Shown here one piece after another: positions 10,718-23,891 of a stretch of DNA of 64,000 nt. The position numbers and the translations under genes are program-made. The DNA comes from Phymatolithon calcareum. Its lineage: Eukaryota > Rhodophyta > Florideophyceae > Hapalidiales. The stretch spans positions 1,426,001 through 1,490,000 of the forward strand of contig OZ345358.1 of the NCBI GenBank assembly GCA_977006965.1. The letters run 5' to 3'. The notes beneath the pieces are model-generated. The model was not told the DNA's origin. It saw nothing but the letters and a program-made list of their open reading frames with translations, and made no database searches. How positions within the stretch are numbered: position 1 is the first letter of the stretch; every line of letters begins with the position of its first letter.

Positions 10718-13170
10718 GCCTCAATGAGAAACAAGAGCGGCCTCTCTACGCTTGCTTCCCGCGGAATGCTTCGGTTTCTCTTCTTCATCACTCTGATCAA
10801 GTTCGGTAAGGGAAGACGCTATACTGCGTTGTCCTTCAGAAATCAACTCTTGGGAGACGGAATACGAAAGGACCTGGAGGAGAAACTCAGGAAGTCGCCA
10901 GAGATGATTTCTCAACCTCGAGATTATCATTGACATTCATCAAATTTAGCTTCTGATACCGGTTTAAAATTGTTTAAAAAGCCGTATTTATTGCATCGAA
11001 GCAATGCACTCATATTATTGTTTTAAGCTGTTTCATTTGAAGATTGAAAAATTCCTTGGTCATCCGAAAAGTGCTCGCGCTGACGATTTTCTGGTACACG
11101 CAGTAGTCAATTTGTTTCTGTAGAGTTCCTGGAGGAGCCCGTTTCATAGATGCCTCTCCATCCTCATCGTTCAAAATCAGTCCAAGCATCTTCACAACTT
11201 CATCGGATAACCGAAGAGAAACACTGGCCAGAGCTTTCAAAGTGGAGATTACCGTAGATGTATTGCTAGCAGAATAATAGCTGGCAAGCTGTCCGACTTG
11301 GGGCTTATTTCAGCCGTTCTGAATTGCAAAGACCAATTGTGTCAAACATTGTACTTTGGACTCAGAATTCTGCTCTTTGCTTTTCGTTGCAGTTCCGAGC
11401 GAAGGCGCGTAATACAGACATTGAGCTCCGGTTAAGACGCAAGATTGTCCAAGAAAATCCGGAGAACTTCTCTGAGTCTTCCACAGCAAGCCTCCGTAGA
11501 GTAGCATTGCGATGAGAACCATCGATGATTTGTACCACGTGGAGAATCTCTAAATATCCTCAACAGCCTGGTCGTCGATCATTTCACGGTCAACAGTGAA
11601 GTATTGAATTGGATAGGACTTAAACTCTCCTGAGAGATCCACAAATGTTGCGAGATTTTTTATTGCAGAAACACCAGAAAACGTCGTCCCAGCGACTTCA
11701 GCGCCCGGAAAAATGTGCACGAGGTTTTGAATTCCGGATTGAGAAATAAGGCGAATCGTGCTGAATAGGATACAAGAATTAGGATCAAGGGAGACTTTCT
11801 TTGCGTTTTCGACAAGGTCTTAAAATGAGACATTTGTAGAAGATGGCGAAAGGCAAGCAGCGTCTATCATAAAGAACATTACTGCAGTAGAACCCATGAC
11901 ACGGCACATGTTGCTACGGAAGGGATATCTAAACTTCGTGTTCTGATTGGAATCGGATTCTCCGTGCTTTCTCACCTTTTGAAGGAAGACGAGAAGCATG
12001 TACCAAAGTTCATCGAAGCGAGCCAGACTCTTTTTTTAGTTCAAGTCTCGGAATAGCAGAGTCTAGGGTTCTTGAAGTAAGATGGTGCATTTCCCGCTCT
12101 GCTCTTTTATGTCGACCCAGTCTTCGTCACGATATTTGTGATTTATCGAATAGATGCCTGCAGTATCACGCCCGTACCAAGCGCCATGAAATGTATTCCC
12201 TGTCCAAATCCCGTCTTGGCTTCCAAATCGTGACTATTGCTCTATAGGGTAATCATTTTATCGACACTGCCCATCTTAATTGCTTCAGCAATAAGATAGC
12301 AGTAGGATTCATTACATTGTACTCCACTGGAATTGCGTGGCACTGAGTATGATAGCAAAGCATACACATGCTTAGTAATATGTAATCACCACTCGTATAT
12401 TTTCCGAAATCTGTCAACGTACTGGGAGCACAAACATCCATCAAAAGAGATCGCCTCGTTGGAGGAGATACATTCCCTTCACTGAGCGACAGCATTTTTT
12501 TAAATATTCTTAATTGAATTAATCATAAGATGTGCTTTTGGAATCAGCCCTTTTGATAAATAAAAAATGATAATTCAACTGAGCTGTCATGCGGCGACAT
12601 TTTTATAAGCTAAAGAAATCGGCTGAAATGAATTTTCGATACTTTCTTCAATAATACCTCACTTCTTGCGTACCTCACTTTGGGGATCTTCACACTTGAA
12701 GCATATGAAATCGATCTGCGATTCCGTCCCTCCTAAATAATAATGAAAACTAAAGGTTATATCGTTTTTCACTTCTAGCGTATCGAGATTTGCTTAAGCT
12801 CTTCATTCCGTCGAATTACCATATCCACGTGAATCTAATGCCGCTGGAAAATACAGCCTGTTCTGCATTTCTGTACCGTTTCCTTTGATTGTGTCGCTTG
12901 ATTGTTGATTTCCTCTGTTTTTCTGTCGATTGAGCCTGAATCCCATTCCCCTGCTCTTCCCCCATACCTTTGTCACCGCGCTATTGGAGAAAAAACAGAA
13001 AGCATCCCCTTTCTGGCGCCCCGGCTATTTTTTAGTGCACAAGGCCCTAACCCAATTGACAGAGCCACAGGACCCCATTCACACTATCAGGGGTAGTCTT
13101 CTTACTTTGATTTCCCTTTTCTTACATTGTTCTTCTTCTGCTTCCGGATGTTTTTCACCTTGTCGCCGCA
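10718..13170 (-). pseudogene. scattered minus-strand coding scraps, unrecognised
   Basis: Protein-like but broken minus-strand segments occur at 10721-10936 (acidic and basic residues), 11010-11240 (SVSLRLSDEVVKMLGL...), 11310-11522 and 12253-12495. Stops and frame changes separate them, so this looks like one or more decayed long genes, perhaps transposon-borne. The hAT MITE at 13179 interrupts the same tract, and further scraps occur on its far side at 16606-17090. No function assigned. Confidence 0.3.
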
Positions 13171-13700
13171 CTCGCAACCAGGCATTGGGAGCAACATGTT
13201 TCACTTTATTGGAGCGTGTAGTAATAGAGTTCCATTATGTTGCAATAGTTTGCGGCCAGAACCATTATGTTGCAACAGATTGACAACGGCCATTAGTAAT
13301 GCAATAGTGTTGGTTGTTAATGGGGAGTCATTAGACATCTACGGCAAGTCTAAGAGAATTTGCTGCTCGGCATCTTCACTTAGGCGTTCAACAGTTCGGG
13401 GGCTGTCCTTGTTTGACATTGCAGTCACGACTGTACCTACGTCCCAATAGTGTCGATTCACTTTGAGGAACAAAAGAGATTTTCTTCTTCATAAGCGCCT
13501 TGACAAGAGACTGCGGTTTAGGCTTCGGTGCCATTCTTGGAACGGACATAATCGTCGCAGTAGCGTGGTAGGGAGTCGTCGTTCTGTTCACAGATAGACA
13601 CCAATTTGACGATGGGAGAAAAGATGGTCGGGTAGACTTCACAAATACCTCTACGTAATAGTCGTACTCAGCTAGGATGATCTTCATTTTACAGTCAATA

Positions 13701-15882
13701 CAGTAGGTGGCTGTAAAACCGATCAAAAACGGAAATTTAAAAATCATTTTAAGAAAACATTGGCCATTTTGGACCATTCCGGTGTCAATTGATAGCTGAG
13801 AAAGAGCTCATGTCTATGGTCGCAAAAGATTGCAGAAATGATTGGATCGTCGACAGTGAATCTACCTGAAAAAGTGGCTTCAAAATAACATTTTGACTGT
13901 CAAATCCGATCACTTTCCGTAAATAGGGAATCAAAATTATTATCGAAATTAAAGGTTATAAAATGATAACTGTTTGCTCATCCGTCGATCTTGCCAGCAC
14001 GCCAGTGCGAAATCTGGGCACACTTACGAACTATTGCATGCAGCAGAAGCGAGCACGTGAAGGGCAACGGCATGAGTGCCGGTCCGGCATGCGCGTTCCT
14101 TTTGCGTGCGGCTTTCCGTGCCGCGATCATGCGGCGATGTCGAAGCGATCTCGGCGCGACCAGCGGCATTCCCCAACGTCGGGCACGAGTCCGCAAGGCA
14201 AACATTTCAATGTGCTCGCGATGTCTCCGTTTTCCATACCGCTCTTCTTCCGCCTTCAGTTGCTTCTGCTTTTCGGCAATTTTCTTCATGTGCCTGTGCT
14301 CTTCTTTCTTCCGGACAATATCCATTGCCTCCGGTGCCGTCAGGTTCACGCCATGAGAGGTGTCGATGAAACCGTGCGCGGCGACCTGAGGTTGGATGCC
14401 AACTGCTGTAGCGACTGCTACACGGCGCTCCTCCAGAATCGCGAACATAGCCTTGCTGTCGACTACAGTGCTCAGATCTGCGGCAGACCGCACACGCGGC
14501 ATACCTATGAGCTTGTTAGCGTCGAGTGGGCACACACCCGCTTTCCTGAAACCCGCTTGCACGTTCGCTGGTGTAAAAGAATGGCAGTATGCGCGACTCA
14601 GGATACGGCACATGTCGAATTCGTCGAATGTCACTAGTGCGTTCGTCGGCATTGCCCGTATATAGCTTCGCGCTTTCTTCTTCCACGGGGAGAAGCACGA
14701 CACGTCGAGTGGCTGGGTTGTGCCACTCGTGTGTGCGGGCAGAGCGAACGCGATGATGTTGTTCGCACATAGCAGCTCGAGCACATGTATTGACATGTGC
14801 GGACGGTACGCGTCGTATAAGAGCAGCACCTTGCGCCCGTTGCTCGTCCGTTCGCGCACGTCGTGTACAAATGACTGCATGTAGCGCAGAAAAATTGCGC
14901 TATCCACGCCCGGCGCACCATCACGCGTCGTAGCAACAGCACCTGGTGGCAGAGAGTCAAGTATGCTCTCCGTTCGCTGGCCTTCGCCGCTCAAAAAAGT
15001 ACGATATCGCAGTTTCGAACCGCCAAAAACAAAAAGGGGCTTGCCCAACGTGCCGTCACTGAAAGCGACAGCCATCATGGTGACGCGTCCAACGTTGCTA
15101 AAGTATGGCTCAATTAGCTGCGCTTTCTGCCCTCGCCTCCCAAACACTTTGGGAGGCTCACGCGGCTTGTCCTGAATACAGTTTTCATGATAGTCTCGGA
15201 ATGTGCTGAAGGGAACGTTGACAAGTTTGGCCGCAGACCGAATGGAGAACTTCACGCCAGCTACGCGTGCCACTTTTAAAGCCTTCATTCCGTCTCGCAT
15301 CTTTGCATGGCGAATGGGTGCTGCCTTCGCGAATGCAGACTGACGTCGCGGCCTGTTCACTGCGCCACCTTCCATGATCGGCCAGCTTGTTGTGCCTGTC
15401 GTTCGGAAGTCCGTCAATGTGGGGCGCAACAGTAGTTCGCCCTTTTAAGAGCATAGCGTACGCCATTTTTCCCGCCAGAGCCTCCCCGCCAAGTATATTC
15501 CCGCGTTTTCGAATCCGCTTATCGTAGCACCGACGCCATCATTGAGACAGTCGCGGTGTAGGGTCAGAAGTTAAACGCGAACCAACCGAAAGGGCTAGCC
15601 TCACGCTGATGACCTGGCTTCAAGACGCGATTCACTCAAAACGTATTATCCGATTTCACTGAAATTGCCGACAGAATGACATATCGATACGTTCTGTCGA
15701 ATGAAGAGATTGGTTTTTAAATTATAGATAAGGAAGTAGATTTTTTTGCCACTTTTCCCCGTCCAAGATGCGATTCTCAACAACTTATCATACTCGAAAT
15801 TTTATTATGCAGTTATATTTTTGATGCAAAAGCCCTTCTGATCGGATTTGACCCCCTGATCGGTTTTTACAGCCACCTACTG
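13701..15882 (-). mobile_element. pogo/Tc1-type transposon with intact TIRs
   Basis: Near-perfect 25-bp terminal inverted repeats starting CAGTAGGTGGCTGT (13701-13725 and 15857-15882, one extra T on the right) are flanked by TA on both sides (13699-13700 and 15883-15884). TA duplication and a CAG start are typical of pogo/Tigger elements. It encodes the internally deleted transposase at 13978-15429 and lies inside the hAT MITE. Confidence 0.9.
13978..15429 (-). pseudogene. pogo-type DDE transposase with internal deletion
   Basis: An open frame of 483 aa without stops. Residues about 60-80 form an HTH-like segment (IRSAAKLVNVPFSTFRDYH). The DDE_1 core follows, with GRVTMMAVAFSDGTLGKPLFVF, the second catalytic Asp in VLLLYDAYRPH, and PAHTSGTTQPLDV...FSPWKK. 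The CENP-B-type DNA-binding region and the first catalytic motif (normally xDE[ST]G) are absent between DYHENCIQDK and PREPPKVFGRRG, an in-frame loss of perhaps 200-300 residues. The C-terminus is Arg/Lys rich. Probably catalytically dead but recently open. Confidence 0.8.
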
Positions 15883-16605
15883 TATATGCTTCATAGTCGG
15901 TCACGAAACATTACGTATTGCAATACCACGAACAGAACCATTACTGTTGCATTACCAACATGTTGCATTATATTGCATTAACAGTATGTTGCTCCCAATG
16001 CCTGCTCGGAACAACTTAAGCCTCTCGTCGACGCCCAATTTTATCCACTCTGCCATGTTAATATCGATGTTTAGTGCACTCGAAATAATGGTGTTTTGCC
16101 CCAGTCTACGAACTCTATTTAAATTTTGATATAACTTCGTCTGGCACGAAGGATGTTCCAGTTATAAAATTGGGAACATGAAGTTTAAGACTCAAAGAAT
16201 CGCAATTTTCAAGATGAAACAAACGGATTCATAAAACCAGGCGGCAAGTCCAGAAGGAAAAATACCTTTCGACTTATGTCCCTGCCTCTTTATGGCAATA
16301 GTGGTAACTGTAATTGTCGTTTTTCAATTCATGCAAATTGAGCATTATGAAAGGCCAATAATTGAGCAGTTACGACCGGAAAATGGAAATGCCACTCTTT
16401 TCTATTGTACTTTATTTTTCAGTGCAAGACTTAACGCTCTTATAGGAAATGACGGAATCGTGTGAATGAGCTTGTCGAAAAATACAATTATTGAGCGAAC
16501 AGAAATCGTACCATACCACGCTTTCCTCTTTGTTTCAGAACCCGTGGTGATTTTTTTCACTGCTGGAGGATATTTGGCTGTGAACGGATTGTTACAAGTT
16601 TTCCC

Positions 16606-17090
16606 TTAGGGCTCGAACCATCTCAATGTTAGACTGGACGCTATCCCTAGAGCATTTTTGTGCACTTGACGTATTTGAGCAATCCAGAATGTATCACTTG
16701 AATTATAAGGGCGTGCTGAAATCATTACCCCTTGACCATAGCTGTAGTGCAAGGAACCACAAGAAATCTCAAAGTCTTCGATAGTGTTTTCGTCGCCCGT
16801 GTCGCTGGGAACTGAATCACTCGTTGTTCTGGACCGCCCGTTAAGCTCCACTGCAGTCTCCAGTACATATTTTCTTCGCTTGAACGGTAGACTTCATCAC
16901 GCACACGATATAAAACTGCCATTACATTCTCGCTTCCCAGGCACAAGCTTGCAGTGACCAATCGCTTCCGAACTCGCGCCAAATTTGAAGATGAGGTAAT
17001 AAGAGTCAGTGGAGTCTGACCAAGGTACGGAGAAAACTTCAAGAATCTATTTCCACAGATGAGATCACTCCAGTCGTCTCCGGAATTCAC
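16606..17090 (-). pseudogene. coding fragment, possible BAH-like module
   Basis: Two overlapping minus frames join across an indel near 16780. The second contains DTFWIAQIRQVHKNALG...LTLRWFEP, resembling the strand pattern of BAH domains (xxWIAxIxxI...xRWFxxP), which bind histones or nucleosomes. Upstream residues (LARVRKRLVTASLCLGSENVM...) are unrecognised. It belongs to the same decayed minus-strand tract as 10.7-13.2 kb. BAH assignment is tentative. Confidence 0.3.
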
Positions 17091-17452
17091 TTTTGCTGCG
17101 CATCTCGTTCCATAGGCGCCTGAAACACACCCATCTGCCGGTTCTCGACGCGTAAATCGAAATTTTCTGTTAATGCACCAGCCTTACTATAGATTCGCTT
17201 TATTTGTGCAGAGAAAACACAAATTTACTTCAGAAGATGAACAAATTTTGTTTGTTTGAAGATCCGAGTAATCCGATTCTACACCGTGATCGGACTCATC
17301 ATCATATCTGCCAAATTGATTTCGAGTGCTCAGAAAATTTGGTTTGATTCTGTCCTAGGAAGGGATTTGTAGTGCATTTGCTTATGAAGGAGATATAAGG
17401 ATGATTGCGATATCTGAGACCCAAACCGACACTACATCAGGTGATTTCATAC

Positions 17453-18264
17453 TTATCACACGGTAACGTTCTGTGATGGTGAAGATATAACAGAAAACAC
17501 GACTTGATTACATGCTTATCACACGGTGTGTAAACTGATTTGGCTACTATAAAAGGAAACATGGTGCTTTGTAGAGACACAGAGTAAACGACGGTCCAAG
17601 ATCAATATACTGTGTGTGTGTTTTGGAAATGGCTGAATGGATGAAGAGGACGAGCCGGAATGTCGGGCGCACTTGGGAATGCGGATGGCCCGTCCTTTCT
17701 CAAGAATCGTTGAGGTACCTTGGCGTTCGTGTCTTGAAAACACAAATCGTTCCGATCAAATCCCTATACGAGCGTTTGCTCGCTCTGTTATTAACGGAAG
17801 TTACATTGATGATCATTTCCTATCAGAGCCGCATTTGAAATCGCTTATGCTTGATACTGTAGAACGCCGGTGCGAGTTTCGAGCTCCTTGGAATTCACAA
17901 GTAGTATCATTAGACAAAATCAAGCCACTAATGTTAACATCCACATTCACAAAGGTGAGTAGAATAACGTAATTTAGCTTGCGGAGACACTAAAACATGT
18001 TAAAAAAAACTCTTTTAATGTGCAGGTTCACCCTCGGTCTTAGTAGAACGATGCTTTAAGCTAAACTCTTCCCAAGAACTAAATCAACCTCATGTCAACA
18101 TCTATTACCTTGTGTTCCCCACTGCTAGTTACAGCTATATCCATATCCCGCGGGAGATATATCACCGACTGCTAATAACTGCTTGGTATTTAACCCTCGT
18201 TCGTGTCATATTGACCCTTGCTTGTGTCATATCTTCACCATCACAGAACGTAACCGTGTGATAA
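17453..18264 (+). mobile_element. 812-bp inverted-repeat transposon
   Basis: 40-bp terminal inverted repeats (17453-17492 and 18225-18264, two mismatches) begin TTATCACACGGT. The tip motif TTATCACACGG is repeated at 17515. The target duplication cannot be read because TTA/TAA at the ends is itself palindromic; TA or TWA is possible. It carries the small ORF at 17637-17972 and no transposase motifs that I can see. Confidence 0.75.
17637..18047 (+). CDS. small element-borne ORF with putative intron
   Basis: An ATG at 17637 opens 111 aa (MDEEDEPECRAHLGMRMAR...). A good donor AAG/GTGAGT at about 17955 and an acceptor TTTTAATGTGCAG/G ending near 18026 would make a 72-bp intron, after which the frame ends within a few codons. 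No known domain. It could be a captured host 5' exon inside the 812-bp element. Confidence 0.3.
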
Positions 18265-20800
18265 TCAGGACGATGAGTCCACATTGGGCTGGAGCCGTTG
18301 TAATGTAATTGCTATTTCTTGAAGAATTTAATTGCAATGCTAATTGGCTGAAGCCCATGTATTGCAATACGCATTGCACCCGCGCGATTAGTACAATTTG
18401 TATTGTGTATCGTATTTCGAAAGCAATATTCAACGATAGAATTGGTCTCAGCCCTGTTTTTTATTCCAATCGCGTTATTTCCAACTGGAACACTCGTTGT
18501 CCAGAGCCAACTGTGTAACGTCTCCTTCATAGGCCATGAAATCCTTCTGTTGTTATTCTGTTAACACAATTCCGGATTTCAGTCATGACTCATCTACTCT
18601 GCCTTTCAGATAAAAAATGATCTGTAAATTGCTTCCTTCCTATGATACTAATTTCAGAACATTCCCCTTGTCCAAAATAAAAATTTAGGACACGGCTAAT
18701 AATAAATTATTATTCTGCTGGTGCGTGCGCGCATACGCGTATGGTCCACCTCTGTTTCGGTCAGAAACCTCAAAACATTTACTAAATTTTTCCTTTTTGA
18801 AGAAATTCACTACTGAGTGGTTAGTTCTGGAGAGTTGTGAGTTGAGCATCGCAGACGAATCGAAGCCATGCTTACAATGAACCGTCTTATTCGTAACAGA
18901 TAAATACAGTACACCCCTTATAACTCCAAGGCTTCGGGACAGGTATTCGAGTTGCAGTTGAATAGGGATTTTACTGCGGGGAGGCTTACCATAACATGAA
19001 GTTGACAGACTCATCTATTTGCTGGGAAATTGAATAAAGAATGGTTGGACAGACGAAATTCAGATGGATGGAACATTATTTACCGACACTTAGAATGCAA
19101 CGATTGTTTAAAAATATACGAAAAAGAAGGTTATTTAACTTAGAGGATTGCAATTGGCATTAGTTTTGCAGTCTTCACGTGACCTTAAAATTTAAATATT
19201 TTAATGGCGATTTTGGGTCGGGAAAGGTACTCCGATTTCAATTCTGCGGGGATTTCACTTAGAAGGGTTACAGTTAGAATGGGTGTACTGTTGTAAGTTT
19301 GGTTAGTGTCTATGTACCGGGATTTTTTCCTCAATTGAATTTTTGGAAACGAAAGCAACTCACTGTCAAGCTCGTCAAAAAGGTCAAGCTCATTGATATC
19401 TTCAACGTGCTTATTGAAACAGTTCCTACCAGTAGAAGCACCAAAAATATATGGTGTGGCACTTTCACCGCTATAACGGTATGAGCACAAGAGGGTCGTC
19501 GTCTTTACTTTCCCAACTCTGCTATTTTTTTGAACAGCACAAGTAGTCAGCATGACATCCTCAGTCCTCCTTTTCTTTTCCTTGGGAGTTAAGTGGGTTC
19601 TAACACCGCTCCCGAAAGCAAATTTACGTTCTTCAAAGACTAAACGTCGACGAGTAATGCGTGTGGCAAATGTGTTATCGATGAGTTGCTCGAACACCAC
19701 TTGACAATACCTTCGCTGCGTCATGTGCTGCTGACCCTCTGGATGGGCAATAGAGAATAAGAGTCATCAAAAATTCACGAAAATTGCCAGAAGAGGTTGA
19801 TGACCCATGTGAACTATAGTCGCACTTGTTGAAGATTCAGCATTATCACACTTCTTCCACTCGCTGAGTGCTGTATCTCTCAACCGTTCTCCGGCTAGTG
19901 ACTTCCGTTCCCATGTCAACGGGATATAGACTCATGGACGCAAATAAGGACCGACGGAGGCACAGTGCGCTTTCTGTGCTCAGTTGTGGCATCGACAGAA
20001 TCTCGACCGAGCGGCCAGCGTTGCACACTGAACGAAATTCACTGAAGGTATTCAGCGAACGGCATATCAGTCTTTGAAGAAGAAGGAGCGGTGAGATAGT
20101 TCTTTGGCCTTTTTGTCCTCCAAAAATTGCTCTCAACGCTGAGCTCAACTCGTGCCATGAGGATGATTATTCCGAAAAACTCAATCAGCTCTGTCACTGT
20201 AGTCTCTTGTTTTCCAATTATTCTCAGCTTATAGGACGCTCAAGAAGCAAAACATTTCGTAGGTGAAAGTGGGGAAACATCTTCATGACGCAATCGTACT
20301 TCGTATGTCGACCAATATCGTCATTTTCTAATAAGAAATCTCCAGTTTGAGTGCGAACTTTCCAGAACTGAGAGGAAGATCAAACTCGATTCGGTTCTAG
20401 AGCTTGGTGCTCGTACCTTTTTTGTCCTTCTGATGAGCTTTTGATTACGACTTTGGACGATAAACTTTCATTTCGCGATGAGGATGGGCGAGGATTAGTA
20501 CTGAAGCAGTCCTGGATGGTACTGCGCTTTGCCAGTGTTGGCTTGGTTCATGATATTGAGCTTCTGCAATGCCATTTTCAGAGCCCCCTATCTTGACGTT
20601 GAACTGGTTGAGTGTCGTAGAGTTAGTCTTCTTCGGCGAATGCCAAACAATGACAGATTTTACGGGAAGTGATATGCTCGCACGACCATTGAGATTTCCT
20701 CGAGTACCTCTTGAACTATACCAATCTCCCTTTTTACTTCGAAAAGGCTCCATATATATGAAGCACTCTGCGAGACCGGTCACCGATACTGTTTTTAAGC
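18265..20800 (-). other. decayed tract with minus-strand scraps
   Basis: Minus frames at 18685-19014 (109 aa) and 19185-19724 (179 aa, containing NELDLFDELDSELLSFPKIQLRKKSRY) are protein-like and both contain a LEYLSR/SEYLSR phrase. Frames at 19846-20148 and 20445-20783 are weaker. TTGCAAT-type repeats at 18300-18370 resemble the subterminal repeats of the hAT MITE. No family recognised. Confidence 0.3.
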
Positions 20801-20896
20801 GAAATATATGTCTGCGTAGGCTCAGTCCAAGGAAAAATAGCTTCGGATCAGATTCAGGCCTACACAGATTCAGTTCAGATCCGATTCATGACAGCT

Positions 20897-21277
20897 TGGA
20901 ACTCTAACGCCACTATCATTTTCCTATACAAATAGCTCCTTTCAAATTGTCATTAAAGCTTGCATTTACAGCAAGCCCTTACAAATAGCATTACAGTCAT
21001 TACAGTACCGTAGGTTTCGATGCGTACTTACACCATGAAGGATCACCAAGGGCAAACCCTAAAACCAGTTCTTACAGCATACAAGTGCTTTACATAGCTT
21101 ACAGTTGCTTACACTGTAAGCACTTCGGCTTCCATTGATCCATTTATCCTATTGGCAAGTCCTGTTTGATCAAATTCTTTTCCAATAAAGGTCGCCGCTT
21201 CGCGGCGCCCTCGAAGTTTTGCCACGGAACAACCCGGGCCAACTAGTGTGCCAACTTGCGCGAGTAACAACCCCACA
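20897..21277 (+). repeat. solo LTR, family L
   Basis: 381 bp, ending ACAACCCCACA, flanked by perfect 5-bp repeats CAGCT (20892-20896, 21278-21282). The homologous site at 43629-43633 is empty with a single CAGCT. The LTR is rich in TTACAG words. AATAAA at about 21185 precedes a GC-rich GCCGCTTCGCGGCG hairpin near the 3' end, which may serve 3' end formation. Internal coding region absent. Confidence 0.9.
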
Positions 21278-22213
21278 CAGCTCAGAGCAGGTCGACGGCT
21301 TTTTTGGACTTTAAGCAGACAGGATCGTCGACATTTCCGGATCGGCCTGTAAGTGGATTTGAAACGGCTCAACACGGGCTGGGTTCGGACTAAGGCTAGG
21401 ACCGGGCGGATCTACGACGGTTCGAATCCGAAAAATGGATCAATTTCTGATCCAAGGCCTGTCCAGAGTCGAAACATTTTCCCTTTGGTCTGCCTAAATC
21501 CAGTCCGTTCATTGTGAGATTTTTCGGAGGACTTGGCCATTGAATATCCGCCATGCGCGCTTTGGCGTGGAGGCGGTCCGAGTGTGAGGCCCAGATTTGC
21601 TACAATGTTCTAGAAGAGAGTATTTAGTGTGTGTTAAGAAGTGAGCAGGCAACATATACACCATGCCGCTGATACTGGGGGAACGCTTTACGAAGAAAGA
21701 AGAAGTAAACTCTCTTGTCTACGCAATCGTTAAAGTGGATCAACCTACCTCACCGGTCGTCGGTGAGAAGTTGAGAATTTCGTGGTGGGCTCGTAGGCCC
21801 GAAATTTTATGTTATTTTCACTATTTGTGTACCAATCGTAAATACTAGCTACAGGGGGTCTTCGGATTAAGGGTGCTCCATGTTAGGGGCTGATTAGGAT
21901 TAAGGGTCAACTTCATCCAAATATGATATTTCTTAGTGCAGTGCCCATAAATCTCATAGCTCGGATCATTGGATTAGCTGAGTTTTAAAGTTCTCGGCAA
22001 AAAACCAGATAAACATTTCTGCCATGATGAGAAGTTTACAGAACAATTACGGATACTACACAAAGAAACTTATTTCAAGTAAATATTCAAGGATTGTCCA
22101 TACATTTGTGCGTATGGTTGAGGAAGCTTATGGCATAATCAAAGTTGAACGTTATTTCCATTCTTAAGTAGCTCACTCCCCCTCACACACACCGCACCAC
22201 ATCAGCAATTAGC

Positions 22214-23891
22214 CATGGCGGGTCCAATCACCAAGCCCGGTCGTCGAAATCTCGCACTTGGCGAGAAAGTACAAGTCATTTCGCTTCCTGGACCGTGACT
22301 TTGGGATTCAAAAAGCGGCTCTTCGCTTTAATATTGGAACGTCCACTGTCCAGCGTATCAAACAAAGCCGAGAATTTTTGCTTTTCCAGCATGAGGAAGG
22401 ATTGAGTCCAGAATCAAAGGGCCAGTGGAAAGCTGAGCACGCAATCATTGACGAGAAGGTCAATCAATTCGTTTGCTTTGTTCGTGCCAGCGTTTGCATG
22501 TCACGCTCGGTCTAATTCAAGAGCGTGCCAAAATGACCGCAACCGCCGACGGGATAACCGAATTTAAGGCTTCACGGGGCTGGGTTCAAAAATTTCTGCG
22601 TCGAAACAAAGTCCAGCCTCCATGGAAACTGCACGGGAATGGCGATGCAGCAATGCCTCCATATCATGCTGAACGTATGGAAGAAATCCGCCAAATCGCA
22701 TCCCAGTATGATCCAAAAAGCATATACAACCAGGATGAGTCGGGCCTGCTCTACCGTATGGGGCCGTCAAGAACGTATCTAACCGCTGATGAGCCCCGTG
22801 CAGCCACACGTGGAACTGAGCTTCAGAGATGGAGGCAGAGACTTACAATCGTGTTTTGCGTTAACGCGGATGGCAGTCACAAGCTCCCTATGAAATACAT
22901 CGGTAAATCCGTTGTACCGGTATGCTTCAGAGACCATTCCAGTTGCGTGTCACGTTACAGCTCTCAGTCAAATGGATGGATGGATACTGAAGGATTCATG
23001 GCGTGCATTCATTGGTGGTACGGAGAAGTGAAAAATTTTTCGAACGGCCCGTGGCTTCTGATTCTAGACAATTGTGGAGGTCATGTCAACGTTACTCTAC
23101 CTGGTGTTCGCATTGAGTTTTTACGGAAAAATTGCACAGCTGCCTATCAACCACTGGACAAGGGACTCATCTCTCAGTCCAAGATTCGGTATCGGTCCTT
23201 ATTTCTAAGCGAGATAATTGATATTATATCTCGAATGCAGTCCTCAAATCACTCTTTCAAAGAAAACAGTGGCAGAGGTCGTTGGGGACTTCGTGAAGGA
23301 CAACTGCCGCACGTCGCTGACGTTATGCGATTGACGGACCAATCATGTGGCTCTACAATGCAGTCAGCAATTATCAATTGCTGGGTGAACAGTTGCTGTC
23401 TTCCTCAGACACATATTGACACGCTGAAACGTATTGTTGGCGGTCACGAGGAGCTCATTGATCTTACTCAAACGATACCCAGAGAAGATGCCGTCGGTAT
23501 TGACACGTCGCGGTCGGTTATTGCGATGTCCCCTATACCTGACACTCCCCTTAACGCGTTTCTCTATTATTTGGTCGATATTGAGACTGCGGATGACATG
23601 CTGCAAGCTCTCAACAGTCCAGTTCCGCTTCCTGGTCGACTTCAGATGTTTACAGCTGAGGCCGATATACAGACGCTATTTGATACGGCAGTCAGAGAAT
23701 CATCTCATAACCAAGAAAACATTGAAGAGGTTCCACTTTTTATTCAAGAGTGTGACAGTGCCATCAAGATGCTCAAAGTTCTTCAGAGTCAGTCCTCTAA
23801 TCTCATGGCAGATGAGTCATTTAGAAATGTTTTTATGAAAGCGTTAGACCGTGCTAACGAACTGCGACGTAATCATAGTATCAGTCAGTAA
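22214..23891 (+). pseudogene. Tigger-type CENP-B/DDE transposase, two frameshifts
   Basis: Starting at ATG 22214 (MAGPITKPGRR), residues 15-60 form the CENP-B N-terminal HTH (GIQKAALRFNIGTSTVQRI) and residues about 70-150 the second HTH (GWVQKFLRRN). The DDE_1 core shows all three acidic motifs: YNQDESGLLY, LLILDNCGGH and AAYQPLDKG. One-base indels near 22280 and 22490 break the N-terminal part; the rest is open for 472 aa to 23891. Full-length for the family, so decay is recent. Confidence 0.88.

Larger units (their letters stand above)
13179..16004. mobile_element. hAT-type MITE, interrupted by a pogo element
   Basis: Inverted tips CAGGCATTGGGAGCAACAT (13179-13197 and 15986-16004) are flanked by 8-bp direct repeats CTCGCAAC and CTCGGAAC (13171-13178, 16005-16012), which fit the hAT target consensus nTnnnnAn. 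Subterminal TTGCAAT/ATGTTGCA repeats lie inside both ends. Without the nested 2.18-kb element it would be about 640 bp with no transposase, so non-autonomous. Confidence 0.8.

Noticed and set aside
13388-13777. 129-aa minus-strand ORF
   Set aside because: It spans the boundary between the hAT MITE and the nested pogo element, so it cannot be an ancestral gene.
21415-21430. GGTTCGAATCC resembling a tRNA T-loop
   Set aside because: It is part of the E repeat; the sister copy reads GGCCCGAATCC, and no D-arm or anticodon arm surrounds it.
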